Of a DNA stretch of 5,323 bases, positions 1 to 5,323 are shown in pieces. Origin of the DNA: Cyanobacteria bacterium K_DeepCast_35m_m2_023. GTDB taxonomy: Bacteria; Cyanobacteriota; Cyanobacteriia; PCC-6307; Cyanobiaceae. The number at the start of each line of letters is the position of its first letter. Positions within the stretch are counted from its first letter, which is position 1. The stretch covers positions 1-5,323 of the forward strand of contig VGQR01000161.1 of the NCBI GenBank assembly GCA_016882345.1, in the 5' to 3' direction. The notes under the pieces are model-generated. The model searched no databases, was not told where the DNA came from, and was given only the letters and a program-made list of their open reading frames with translations. The translations under genes and the position numbers were made by a program.

Positions 1-157
1 CCGACGGGCCTTCGACCGCATCAGCGACCAGGACCTGGGCGAGGGGGCGATCGCCCGGTTGACCCAGCTGCTGTTGCGCTCGCGCGAGGCCGCCATCACC
101 CCGCTGACCGAAGAGATCGAGGCACCGCTGATCACGCGCGCCCCCGAACAACCCTGA
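1..157 (+). CDS. C-terminal end of a small acidic protein (5' truncated), possibly the 'hercynine metabolism small protein'
   Basis: An open frame runs in from the left edge (first full codon at 2) and stops at TGA 155-157, giving 51 visible residues. The segment starts RRAFDRISDQDLGEGA, continues ARLTQLLLRSREAAITPL and ends TEEIEAPLITRAPEQP. It looks helical and amphipathic with an acidic, proline-containing tail; no membrane segment or catalytic motif is visible. The next gene starts 7 bp downstream on the same strand, so they are probably cotranscribed. From memory, picocyanobacteria carry a protein annotated 'hercynine metabolism small protein' beside the coiled-coil protein that follows here, and a short helical product would fit, but I cannot confirm the family from the tail alone. 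The frame holds a GCGATCGC palindrome. That it is the real end of a gene is likely (open to the edge, tight spacing); the function is unassigned. Confidence 0.6.
   Translation, partial: RRAFDRISDQDLGEGAIARLTQLLLRSREAAITPLTEEIEAPLITRAPEQP
47..54. repeat. HIP1 palindrome GCGATCGC
   Basis: A perfect GCGATCGC octamer, extended here to the 12-bp palindrome GGGCGATCGCCC (45-56). HIP1 is known to be over-represented in many cyanobacterial genomes. It sits inside the coding region of the truncated first gene, encoding Gly-Ala-Ile-Ala. It serves here only as a lineage signature. Confidence 0.8.
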
Positions 158-164
158 GCCCACG

Positions 165-641
165 ATGGGAACCTGGTTCGACGATCTTGAAGCACGGCTC
201 AACCAGCAGCTTGAAGCCTTTTTGCAGGCGAATCCGGCCCAACAGACCCGGCTCGAGCAACAGCAGGCCCGCGATCGCCAGGAGCAGCTCAACCGCAGCC
301 GGCTGCAGCTGCAGCAGCAGGCCGAACAGCAGCGCCAGACCCTGCTGGAGCTGGCCGCCGAGATTCGTCAATGGCAGGGCCGCATCGCCAAGGCCCAGGC
401 CGCCGGCGCCAGCGACCTGGCCGCCAAGGCCGAGGCCCACGTGGCCCAACTGCTGGTGCAGGGCCGTCAGCGCTGGCAACAGCTGGCCGAGCTGGGCGCC
501 CGCTTTGCCGCCGTCGAAGCCGAGCTGGAACAGCTGAACAGCCGCGCGGCCAGCCAACCAACCGGTTCGCTCGAACACGACTGGGCCAGCTTTGAAGCCG
601 AACAGGAGCTGCGCGAGCTCAAAAGCCGCCACAACTATTAG
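165..641 (+). CDS. Gln-rich coiled-coil protein, cyanobacterial TIGR04376-like ('hercynine metabolism protein')
   Basis: This 158-residue protein is almost entirely predicted alpha helix. It opens with a WFDDLEARL amphipathic segment (residues 4-12) and an EAFLQANPAQQ segment (17-27). A glutamine-rich stretch follows (about 30-62), then a coiled coil containing EIRQWQGRIAKAQAAG (66-81), DLAAKAEAHVAQLL (84-97) and a last helix to about 125. The tail ends DWASFEAEQELRELKSR. Roughly 28 of 158 residues are Gln. No signal peptide or membrane span is seen. The WxDDLE start, the 'FL..NP' segment and the 'EI..W..RI.KA.AAG..DLA' core match what I remember of TIGR04376, a cyanobacteria-only family that loosely resembles PspA/IM30; some databases name marine members 'hercynine metabolism protein', apparently from gene context. 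Biochemical role unknown. ATG 165 lies 7 bp after the previous stop with no clear Shine-Dalgarno, suggesting coupled translation. Family recalled, not searched. Confidence 0.85.
   Translation: MGTWFDDLEARLNQQLEAFLQANPAQQTRLEQQQARDRQEQLNRSRLQLQQQAEQQRQTLLELAAEIRQWQGRIAKAQAAGASDLAAKAEAHVAQLLVQGRQRWQQLAELGARFAAVEAELEQLNSRAASQPTGSLEHDWASFEAEQELRELKSRHNY
271..278. repeat. HIP1 palindrome GCGATCGC
   Basis: Second perfect GCGATCGC in the window, inside the coiled-coil gene. I find no further exact copies by eye in the remaining 5 kb, so both lie in the first 280 bases. Confidence 0.8.
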
Positions 642-643
642 GC

Positions 644-1441
644 ATGGGGTTCATTCTGTCGAAATTGCTGCCCCTGGGTCTCTATCCCCTGGGCCTGGCC
701 CTGCTGCTACAGCTGGCTGCCCTGCAGGGGCGACGCCGGCGCCGAAGCCACGTGATGGCAGCCGCCGCCATCGCCATCCTGTGGTTGCCGGCCACACCGC
801 TGCTGAGCCGGCAGTTGATCTGGAGCCTGGAGGAACGCAGTGCGGCCCTGACACCAACGTCGATCCCCAAGGCGGACGCCATCGTCGTGCTGGGGGGTGG
901 CCTGCGGCCGGCGTTGCCGCCCCGCCGCCAGGTGGAGGTGGCCGAAGGCGGCGATCGGTTGCTCACCGGCCTGGCCCTGTGGCGCCAGGGCAAGGCGCCG
1001 ACGCTGGTGTTCACAGGCGGCAACACCCGATTGAGCGCCGACAACCCGGCCGAGCCGGAAGCGCGCTCGGCGGCCCTGCTTGCCCGCGACCTGGGGCTCG
1101 GCCCAGGTCGCATGGTTCTACTGGAGCAACCCCGCAACACCGCCGAAGAAGCCCGTGCAGTCGAGCAGCTCGCCCGCCGTCGCGGCTGGCGTTCGCTGCT
1201 GCTGATCACCAGTGCCACCCATTTGCCCAGGGCCCTGGCCAGCTTCGAACGGCAGACCACCGTGAAGCTGGTGCCGGTCGCCAGCGACTACCTGCTGCCT
1301 CGACGCGATTTGATGGGGCGGGCGACCATCGCCAGCCGAGTCGAAGACGTTGTGTCCGATGCCGAGGACCTGCATCTGAGCACCGTGGCGCTCAAGGAAT
1401 ACCTCGGATTGCTGATCTATCGATTGCGGGGCTGGAGTTGA
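644..1441 (+). CDS. YdcF/ElyC/SanA-family (DUF218) membrane-anchored protein
   Basis: A 265-residue protein with two N-terminal hydrophobic segments (about residues 4-27 and 37-57) separated by an Arg-rich loop (30-35), then a soluble DUF218 domain. Family signatures, in order: DAIVVLGGG (78-86); GGDRLLTGLALWRQGKAPTL (102-121); VFTGGN (122-127); acidic residues at 137-139; the EQPRNTAEEA motif (161-170), matching the family's E..S.NT.E; LLITSATHLPRA (186-197); and a C-terminal KEYLGLLIYRLRG helix (251-263). The fold is Rossmann-like. E. coli relatives SanA and ElyC affect envelope barrier function and peptidoglycan/lipid-carrier metabolism, but the reaction is not established, so this is best read as an envelope-associated protein of unknown activity, domain side unproven. 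ATG 644 follows the previous stop by 2 bp without a Shine-Dalgarno, consistent with translational coupling. Length and motifs look intact. Its TGA ends one base before the stop of the convergent gene. Confidence 0.9.
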   Translation: MGFILSKLLPLGLYPLGLALLLQLAALQGRRRRRSHVMAAAAIAILWLPATPLLSRQLIWSLEERSAALTPTSIPKADAIVVLGGGLRPALPPRRQVEVAEGGDRLLTGLALWRQGKAPTLVFTGGNTRLSADNPAEPEARSAALLARDLGLGPGRMVLLEQPRNTAEEARAVEQLARRRGWRSLLLITSATHLPRALASFERQTTVKLVPVASDYLLPRRDLMGRATIASRVEDVVSDAEDLHLSTVALKEYLGLLIYRLRGWS

Positions 1442-1705
1442 TCAGCCCTTCGGAGCCGGAGGGACCAGGCTGACCCCTTCTGGTGGAGGCGTGGGATCGG
1501 GGTCGGCGATCAGCATGTGCTGCAGCACGATCTCGGGGCGTTCGCTGTCGCGCCAACGGATGCGGTAAGCGGGCATCTTGGTGCCTCGGCTCGTGGTCTG
1601 CTCCACAGGCTCCATCACCCAGCCGCGGCGGGAGCGACCCTGGGGGTTGCGCTTCACCACCGCATCCGCGTGCTTGAAGCGAAATCCAACGCGCTCACCA
1701 CTCAT
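1442..1705 (-). CDS. 87-residue conserved-looking hypothetical protein, basic beta-rich core with Pro-rich tail
   Basis: The product starts MSGERVGFRFKHADAVVKRN. The core (about residues 5-66) alternates hydrophobic and basic residues in a way that suggests a small beta-barrel. It includes KRNPQGRSRRGWVME (18-32) and YRIRWRDSERPEIVLQHML (47-65). The tail (67-87) is Pro-rich (DPDPTPPPEG, VPPAPKG) and probably disordered. The core is strongly basic, so nucleic-acid or membrane-surface binding is conceivable but not shown. There is no signal peptide, Cys pair or catalytic motif. I do not recognise a named family, although the pattern feels like a short cyanobacterial conserved hypothetical. ATG 1705 is the only reasonable start; there is no good Shine-Dalgarno. 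It lies 48 bp after lysS on the same strand and ends tail-to-tail with the YdcF gene. The coherent composition and tight packing support a real gene. Confidence 0.7.
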   Translation of the reverse strand: MSGERVGFRFKHADAVVKRNPQGRSRRGWVMEPVEQTTSRGTKMPAYRIRWRDSERPEIVLQHMLIADPDPTPPPEGVSLVPPAPKG

Positions 1706-1747
1706 GAACCCGAGTACCCCAGGAGGGGGCCATAGCCTGATGAGGTG

Positions 1748-1756
1748 ATTATCTCA
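1748..1756 (-). promoter_or_regulatory. Possible extended -10 promoter for the 87-residue gene
   Basis: On the - strand the lysS stop runs directly into TGAGATAAT (1756 down to 1748), which fits an extended -10 element (TGn followed by GATAAT, 5 of 6 to TATAAT). No good -35 is seen 17 bp upstream inside lysS. A start near 1741 would give a leader of about 35 nt before ATG 1705. If real, the gene could be transcribed independently of lysS. Sequence match only. Confidence 0.25.
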
Positions 1757-3259
1757 CTGCGCCGGTTCGCCCTTGGTCGCGGCCTCCGGACGCAGCAGCG
1801 GAAAGGCGATCACATCACGGATCGAGGCGCTGTCGGTGAGCAGCATCACCAGCCGGTCGATGCCGATGCCCAGCCCTCCTGTGGGCGGCATGCCGACCTC
1901 GAGCGCGTGGATGAAATCCTCATCCACCGACTGGGCTTCCTCGTCGCCGGCGGCCTTGCGGGCCTGCTGGGCTTCGAGCCGCTGGCGCTGATCCACAGGG
2001 TCAATCAGCTCGCTGAAGGCGTTGGCGGTTTCGCGGCCGGCGATGAACAGCTCAAAGCGCTCCACCAGACCGGGCTTGCTGCGATGGGTCCGCGCCAACG
2101 GCGAGTTCTCGACTGGGTAATCGAGCACAAACGTGGGCTGGATCAGGTCGGCCTCGACCGTCTGCTCAAAGGCTTCAACCAGCAGACGGCCGACCGAGTC
2201 GGCCAGCGACGGCACGTCCAGGCCCTTGGCCTGCATCGCCGCAGCGGCCTGCTCGCGGCTGCCAAAGGTCGTGAAATCCAGACCGGTGGCCTGCAACACC
2301 GCCTCATGCATGGTGACTCGGCGCCAGGGCGGGGTCAGATCGATCGCGGTGCCCTGGTAGCTCAGCTGGGTGGTGCCGCAGACCTGTTGGCAGACGTGGG
2401 CAATCAGCTGCTCGGTGAGCTCGAGCATGCCGATGTAATCGGTGTAGGCCTGATAGACCTCGATTGAGGTGAACTCGGGGTTGTGGCGGGTGCTGACGCC
2501 CTCATTGCGGAAGATGCGGCCCAGTTCATAGACCCGCTCAAAGCCCCCGACCACCAGCCGCTTGAGGTGCAGCTCGGTGGCGATGCGCAGGGTCAGGGGA
2601 AGATCGAGGGCGTTGTGATGGGTCTCGAAAGGCCGCGCATCGGCACCGCCGGGCACGCTCTGCAGCACCGGGGTCTCGATCTCGAGAAACCCGCGTTCAT
2701 CGAGCCAGCGGCGCATGGCGCTGACCGCCAGGGCGCGCCGCCGGAAGGTCTCGCGCGTCTGCGGTGTCACGATCAGATCGAGATAGCGCTGGCGGTAGCG
2801 CTTCTCAACGTCAGCCAACCCGTGCCATTTGTCGGGCAGGGGCTGCAGGCTCTTGCTGAGCATCTGCCAGCGGGCAACCTTGACCGACAGTTCGCCCCGG
2901 TCGGTGCGGCGCAGCGTGCCTTGCACACCGATCAGATCGCCGGCATCGACCAGGGTGGTCAGCTGGGCAAAGCTGTCGGCCGCGACAGCATCAAGGCTGA
3001 CCTTCTCGAGATAGAGCTGGATCGGACCGCTCTCGTCAACCAGGGTGAAGAAAGCCAGCTTTCCCATCACCCGGCGGGTCATCACCCGGCCGGCCACCGC
3101 CACGCTGACCGCCCGCTCCTCGCCCTTGGGCAGATCGGCGTGGTCGCGCTGCAGAACTGCAGTGCAATGGGAGGGCTCAAACCCCAGGGCGTAGGGGCCC
3201 TGGCCGATGGCGCGCAGGGTTTCGGCCTTTTCGAGACGGGTCTCGCGCAACTCCGACAA
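1754..3259 (-). CDS. lysS: Lysyl-tRNA synthetase, class II (TTG start)
   Basis: A cytoplasmic enzyme that charges tRNA-Lys with lysine using ATP. The 501-residue product has the usual bacterial class II LysRS length and order. The N-terminal OB-fold anticodon-binding domain covers about 50-140 ([20 protein letters not shown]). The linker signature is [18 protein letters not shown] (146-163). Motif 1 lies around 191-210 ([10 protein letters not shown]). Motif 2 is RIFRNEG (248-254) continuing into [10 protein letters not shown] (258-267). The conserved ELIDPVDQR segment is at 417-425, and motif 3 is [14 protein letters not shown] (462-475). All look intact, so it should be active. The start is read as TTG at 3259-3257, giving [17 protein letters not shown], which matches the N-terminus I recall for cyanobacterial homologues. 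An in-frame stop at 3275-3277 blocks extension, and only two CTG codons lie between. No strong Shine-Dalgarno is visible. It follows the response regulator by 47 bp and may be cotranscribed with it. Confidence 0.97.
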   Translation of the reverse strand: MSELRETRLEKAETLRAIGQGPYALGFEPSHCTAVLQRDHADLPKGEERAVSVAVAGRVMTRRVMGKLAFFTLVDESGPIQLYLEKVSLDAVAADSFAQLTTLVDAGDLIGVQGTLRRTDRGELSVKVARWQMLSKSLQPLPDKWHGLADVEKRYRQRYLDLIVTPQTRETFRRRALAVSAMRRWLDERGFLEIETPVLQSVPGGADARPFETHHNALDLPLTLRIATELHLKRLVVGGFERVYELGRIFRNEGVSTRHNPEFTSIEVYQAYTDYIGMLELTEQLIAHVCQQVCGTTQLSYQGTAIDLTPPWRRVTMHEAVLQATGLDFTTFGSREQAAAAMQAKGLDVPSLADSVGRLLVEAFEQTVEADLIQPTFVLDYPVENSPLARTHRSKPGLVERFELFIAGRETANAFSELIDPVDQRQRLEAQQARKAAGDEEAQSVDEDFIHALEVGMPPTGGLGIGIDRLVMLLTDSASIRDVIAFPLLRPEAATKGEPAQ

Positions 3260-3306
3260 GGCTTTCAGCAGGGCTCAATTGGGCCCATCCTGCAGGAGCG
3301 CAGCCC

Positions 3307-4122
3307 TCAGACTGCGGCGGCCAACGACTGCTCACCCATCCGCTGCGAGGCATAGCCCGTGCCGCGCACGGTCAAAATCAACTCGGGGTTGCGGGGATCG
3401 GGCTCGAGCTTGCCCCGCAGACGCGCCACATAGACGTCGACCACACGCAGATCGGCGGCCCGGCGCGGCGGATAGCCCCAGAGCTGCTCAAGGATCTCGG
3501 CCCGGGGCACCACCCGGCCGGGCTCACGGAACAACAGCTCAAGGAGGCTGAATTCGGTGTAAGTGAGGGCGATGCGCTCGCCATCGCGGGTCACCTGACG
3601 GCGATTGGTGTCCACCACCAGGCCACCGACGCACATCACGCCGCTGCCGCTCGGCACCTCGCGGGGCTCGCTGCCAGCCGATCCCCGGCCGACCCGGCGC
3701 AGGATTGTGGCGATCCGCGCTTCGAGCTCCTTCGGGGAAAAGGGCTTCGGCAGATAGTCGTCGGCGCCCAGATCGAGACCCGAGACCCGCTCGGCAATGG
3801 CGTCAAGCGCCGAAAGAAAAATGATTGGCACGCATGACTCGGCCCGCAGGCGCCGACAGACTGCAAACCCGTCGAGCTTGGGCAGCATCACGTCGAGCAC
3901 CACCAGATCGGGCTGCTCCTGATGGAAAAGCGTCAGGGCCTCTTCGCCGTCTTCGGCGCAGATCACCCGATAGCCGGCCAACTGCAGACGCATCACGAGC
4001 ACGCGCCGGACCGCTGCTTCGTCGTCGACGACCAGCAGCGTGGCGCGGGGATCACTGGGCACGGACCCGCTGAAGTCTTCGCTACCAAACCCCTGCTGCT
4101 GGGACATGTCCTCAGAAGGCAT
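3307..4122 (-). CDS. OmpR/PhoB-family response regulator, RpaB-like
   Basis: A 271-residue two-component transcription factor. A flexible N-terminal extension (1-27) precedes the receiver domain (about 28-143): acidic pair D33-D34, phospho-acceptor D77 in DLVVLDVMLPKLDGF, switch residue S104 in FLSAL, and invariant K126 in GADDYLPKPFSPKELEAR. A Gly/Ser linker (145-161) leads to the winged-helix DNA-binding domain (about 163-262), with LTYTEFSLLELL (186-197), recognition-helix region DLRVVDVYVARLRGKLE (224-240) and wing ILTVRGTGYASQRM (249-262). Nine extra residues end the protein. It resembles cyanobacterial RpaB/Ycf27 most (shared SPKELEARI, DTN.RQV, RVVDV..RLR.KLE, NPELILT.RGTGY), but differs at many positions where RpaB is well conserved, so it is probably a paralogue and no symbol is given. 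No histidine kinase lies nearby. ATG 4122 or ATG 4107 (residue 6, preceded by TGAGG) could be the start; an in-frame stop at 4135-4137 rules out anything longer. Confidence 0.93.
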   Translation of the reverse strand: MPSEDMSQQQGFGSEDFSGSVPSDPRATLLVVDDEAAVRRVLVMRLQLAGYRVICAEDGEEALTLFHQEQPDLVVLDVMLPKLDGFAVCRRLRAESCVPIIFLSALDAIAERVSGLDLGADDYLPKPFSPKELEARIATILRRVGRGSAGSEPREVPSGSGVMCVGGLVVDTNRRQVTRDGERIALTYTEFSLLELLFREPGRVVPRAEILEQLWGYPPRRAADLRVVDVYVARLRGKLEPDPRNPELILTVRGTGYASQRMGEQSLAAAV

Positions 4123-4149
4123 GGGGCAAGGGCTTCATGAAGAAACGCA

Positions 4150-4179
4150 ACCATACCCGCCGACCCTCCTTCTGGTCAC
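4150..4179 (-). promoter_or_regulatory. Possible sigma-70-type promoter of the response regulator
   Basis: On the - strand, GTGACC (4179-4174; TGAC matches the -35 core) is followed after 18 bp by TATGGT (4155-4150; 4 of 6 to TATAAT). A start near 4143 would leave a leader of about 20 nt before ATG 4122. Matches are moderate and the 150-bp gap is GC-rich, so this is a suggestion from position and sequence only. Confidence 0.3.
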
Positions 4180-4189
4180 CCCCTAAGAA

Positions 4190-4219
4190 CAGCCCCGGGG
4201 GCTGGGTTTTGCCCTTTTT
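4190..4219 (+). terminator. GC-rich hairpin with T-runs, possible intrinsic terminator
   Basis: A perfect 6-bp stem CAGCCC/GGGCTG (4190-4195 with 4199-4204) closes a CGG triloop. On the + strand it is followed by GGTTTT, then a small GGG-TTTTG-CCC hairpin (4204-4214), then TTTTT (4215-4219). That arrangement is best oriented for + strand transcription, although both neighbouring genes are on the - strand. Read on the - strand the same stem is followed only by TTCTT (4189-4185), a weaker U-tract, yet it lies about 70 bp after the substrate-binding gene's stop, where a terminator would be expected. It may work in either direction. Confidence 0.45.
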
Positions 4220-4272
4220 AAGACTTTCTACAGAAAGCCGCTGCTGCCCATCTGCGGCGGCGGCGGCGCAAT

Positions 4273-5323
4273 TCAAGGCCAGCGCGCCTCGGCATACCGA
4301 TTCCACTGGACCGCCGCCTCGGCCAGGGCGCGGTCGCTGCTGAGCTCGCCCAGCATGGCGCGCTGCAACTGGGTGTAGACGATCGCCTGCAGGCGCTTGA
4401 TGCCCGGCATGGCCGGCACCAGCACCCGGGCATCGGCCAACACCTGGGCCGACAGCAGGCGCGCGCGCTGCACCAGGAGCGCTCCCGGAGCCGCAGGTGG
4501 GGCGCTGGTCAGCCGCTGCTGCAACTGGGTCAAGGCCGTCTGGGCCGGGGGCAGCACCCGCGCCTCCTCGGCAAACAGCAGTTGGTTGCTGGCATTGGTC
4601 AGCGCGAGCGCAACACTGACCGCCTCGGCGGCCATGGCGCTCTGGCGCGGCACCACCAGATTCATGACCGCCACGTTGGCCGCGCCGCTCTCCCCCACCA
4701 GGGGGGGATAGGGGGCCGTCACCGCGGCGATGCCGGGAGCATTGGTCTGGAGATTGCGCAGGAAATCAGGGCCGGTGGCCACCTGGGCCAGATCACCGCT
4801 CTGAAACAGCTCGATCGCACGGCGGTAGCCCTGGCTCACCACCTCGCGGGGCAGCAGACCGCGGCGGTACAGCCCTGCCCAAAAGGCAAAAGCCTGGCGG
4901 CCGGCGGGCGAATCAAAGGCGGCGCGACGGTCGCCGTCGAGCAGCTGCACCCCCTGCTGCACCAGGGTTTCGAGCAGTTCGGCCGAGTCGTCAGGCACGA
5001 CGGTCATGAACAGGGCGTAGCGCCCGCTGCGGCGGCGCACCGCTTCGGCATAGGCGGGCAGCTCATCCCAGCGACGCGGCGGCGCGGCGTAACCGGCCCG
5101 CTCGAGCAGCTGGCGGTTGGCCATCGTGATGCGGGCCGTCAGATACCAGGGCAGCGCAAACTGGTGGCCATCCTGAAAACCGGCCTGCCAGATCTGCGGC
5201 AAAAAGGTGGCCGCGGTGCCGGCCGGCAGCAGGGGGGCCAGGTCGAGCAGACCTCCCTTACTCGCCAGGTTGGCGGCAAAGGGCGGATTCAGATTGACGA
5301 GGTCGGGCGCCGTGCGGGCGTAC
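4273..5323 (-). CDS. ABC transporter extracellular solute-binding protein, sugar type (MalE/UgpB-like family 1), N-terminus off window
   Basis: The frame stays open from the right edge (last full codon 5322-5320) to TGA 4275-4273, giving 349 visible residues; the signal/lipoprotein peptide and first lobe start lie outside. The visible part begins YARTAPDLVNLNPPFAANLA, a typical 'PD.v.l...f...la..G.l..L' family-1 entry (6-28). Then come the hinge-like segment FALPWYLTARITMANRQLLERAGY (55-78), PPRRWDELPAYAEAV (81-95), RGLLPREVVSQGYRRAIELFQSG (154-176), the VATGPDFLRNL segment (181-191) and APYPPLVG plus NLVVPRQS (203-228). It ends LAEAAVQWNRYAEARW. Such proteins capture sugars or polyols in the periplasm for an ABC importer; the substrate cannot be told here, and no permease or ATPase is in the window. 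A TTG at 5202-5200 is an internal Leu codon, not the start. It is on the same strand as the response regulator, 150 bp upstream. Confidence 0.88.
   Translation of the reverse strand, partial: YARTAPDLVNLNPPFAANLASKGGLLDLAPLLPAGTAATFLPQIWQAGFQDGHQFALPWYLTARITMANRQLLERAGYAAPPRRWDELPAYAEAVRRRSGRYALFMTVVPDDSAELLETLVQQGVQLLDGDRRAAFDSPAGRQAFAFWAGLYRRGLLPREVVSQGYRRAIELFQSGDLAQVATGPDFLRNLQTNAPGIAAVTAPYPPLVGESGAANVAVMNLVVPRQSAMAAEAVSVALALTNASNQLLFAEEARVLPPAQTALTQLQQRLTSAPPAAPGALLVQRARLLSAQVLADARVLVPAMPGIKRLQAIVYTQLQRAMLGELSSDRALAEAAVQWNRYAEARWP

Noticed and set aside
132..632. 166-codon - strand frame opposite the coiled-coil gene
   Set aside because: Leu/Gly/Gln-rich low-complexity product mirroring the CAG-rich sense gene; no motif or ribosome site supports it.
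592..1473. 293-codon + strand frame overlapping the YdcF gene
   Set aside because: Longer than the YdcF frame but its product is Pro/Arg/Gly-rich nonsense with no domain signature, whereas the overlapping frame carries all DUF218 motifs.
1717..1728. CCCC-AGGA-GGGG mini-hairpin between lysS and the 87-residue gene
   Set aside because: Four-bp stem without a T-run in either direction; too weak to call a terminator.
1745..3355. Two long + strand open frames (240 and 290 codons) opposite lysS
   Set aside because: They lie antisense to a clearly functional lysS, have no family motifs, and are the expected by-product of GC-rich third positions.
4211..4236. Possible HLR1-like (RpaB-binding) direct repeat around TTTTTAAG and TTCTACAG
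   Set aside because: Matches to the (G/T)TTACA(T/A)(T/A) pair are poor and the spacing is inexact, so autoregulation cannot be claimed from it.
4254..4268. Five tandem GCG units just after the substrate-binding gene
   Set aside because: Very short trinucleotide run in GC-rich DNA; no sign of a functional or expanded repeat.
5200..5202. TTG as the start of the substrate-binding protein
   Set aside because: The same frame is open to the window edge and its upstream 40 residues fit the solute-binding family, so this codon is an internal Leu.

Overview
The window reads as ordinary chromosomal DNA from a high-GC unicellular cyanobacterium of the Synechococcus/Cyanobium type. Four things point there: an RpaB-like OmpR-family response regulator; a coiled-coil protein matching a family I know only from cyanobacteria; two copies of the cyanobacterial palindrome GCGATCGC; and strong GC bias, which also explains the long antisense open frames. 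The genus is an inference. No mobile element, CRISPR array, rRNA or tRNA was seen.

Layout. Left block, + strand (1-1441): the C-terminal end of a small acidic protein, then a Gln-rich coiled-coil protein (165-641), then a membrane-anchored YdcF/DUF218 protein (644-1441). The gaps are 7 and 2 bp, so this looks like one operon whose promoter lies off the left edge. Right block, - strand (5323-1442), in transcription order: a sugar-type ABC transporter substrate-binding protein cut by the right edge (4273-5323), a response regulator (3307-4122), lysyl-tRNA synthetase lysS (1754-3259, TTG start) and an 87-residue unknown (1442-1705). The two blocks converge, with stop codons directly abutting at 1441/1442.

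The response regulator, lysS and the 87-residue gene are separated by only 47 and 48 bp and may be cotranscribed. The substrate-binding gene is set apart by 150 bp holding a strong GC hairpin followed by T-runs (on the + strand) and a plausible promoter for the response regulator.

Functionally this is a mix of housekeeping (Lys-tRNA charging), regulation (an orphan response regulator with no kinase in view), solute uptake (binding protein only; permeases are not in the window) and poorly understood cyanobacterial genes. I found no convincing new system. The points most worth a second look are the response regulator's leader with nested starts, the hairpin facing away from all annotated genes, the zero-gap convergent gene ends, and the two small unknown proteins.
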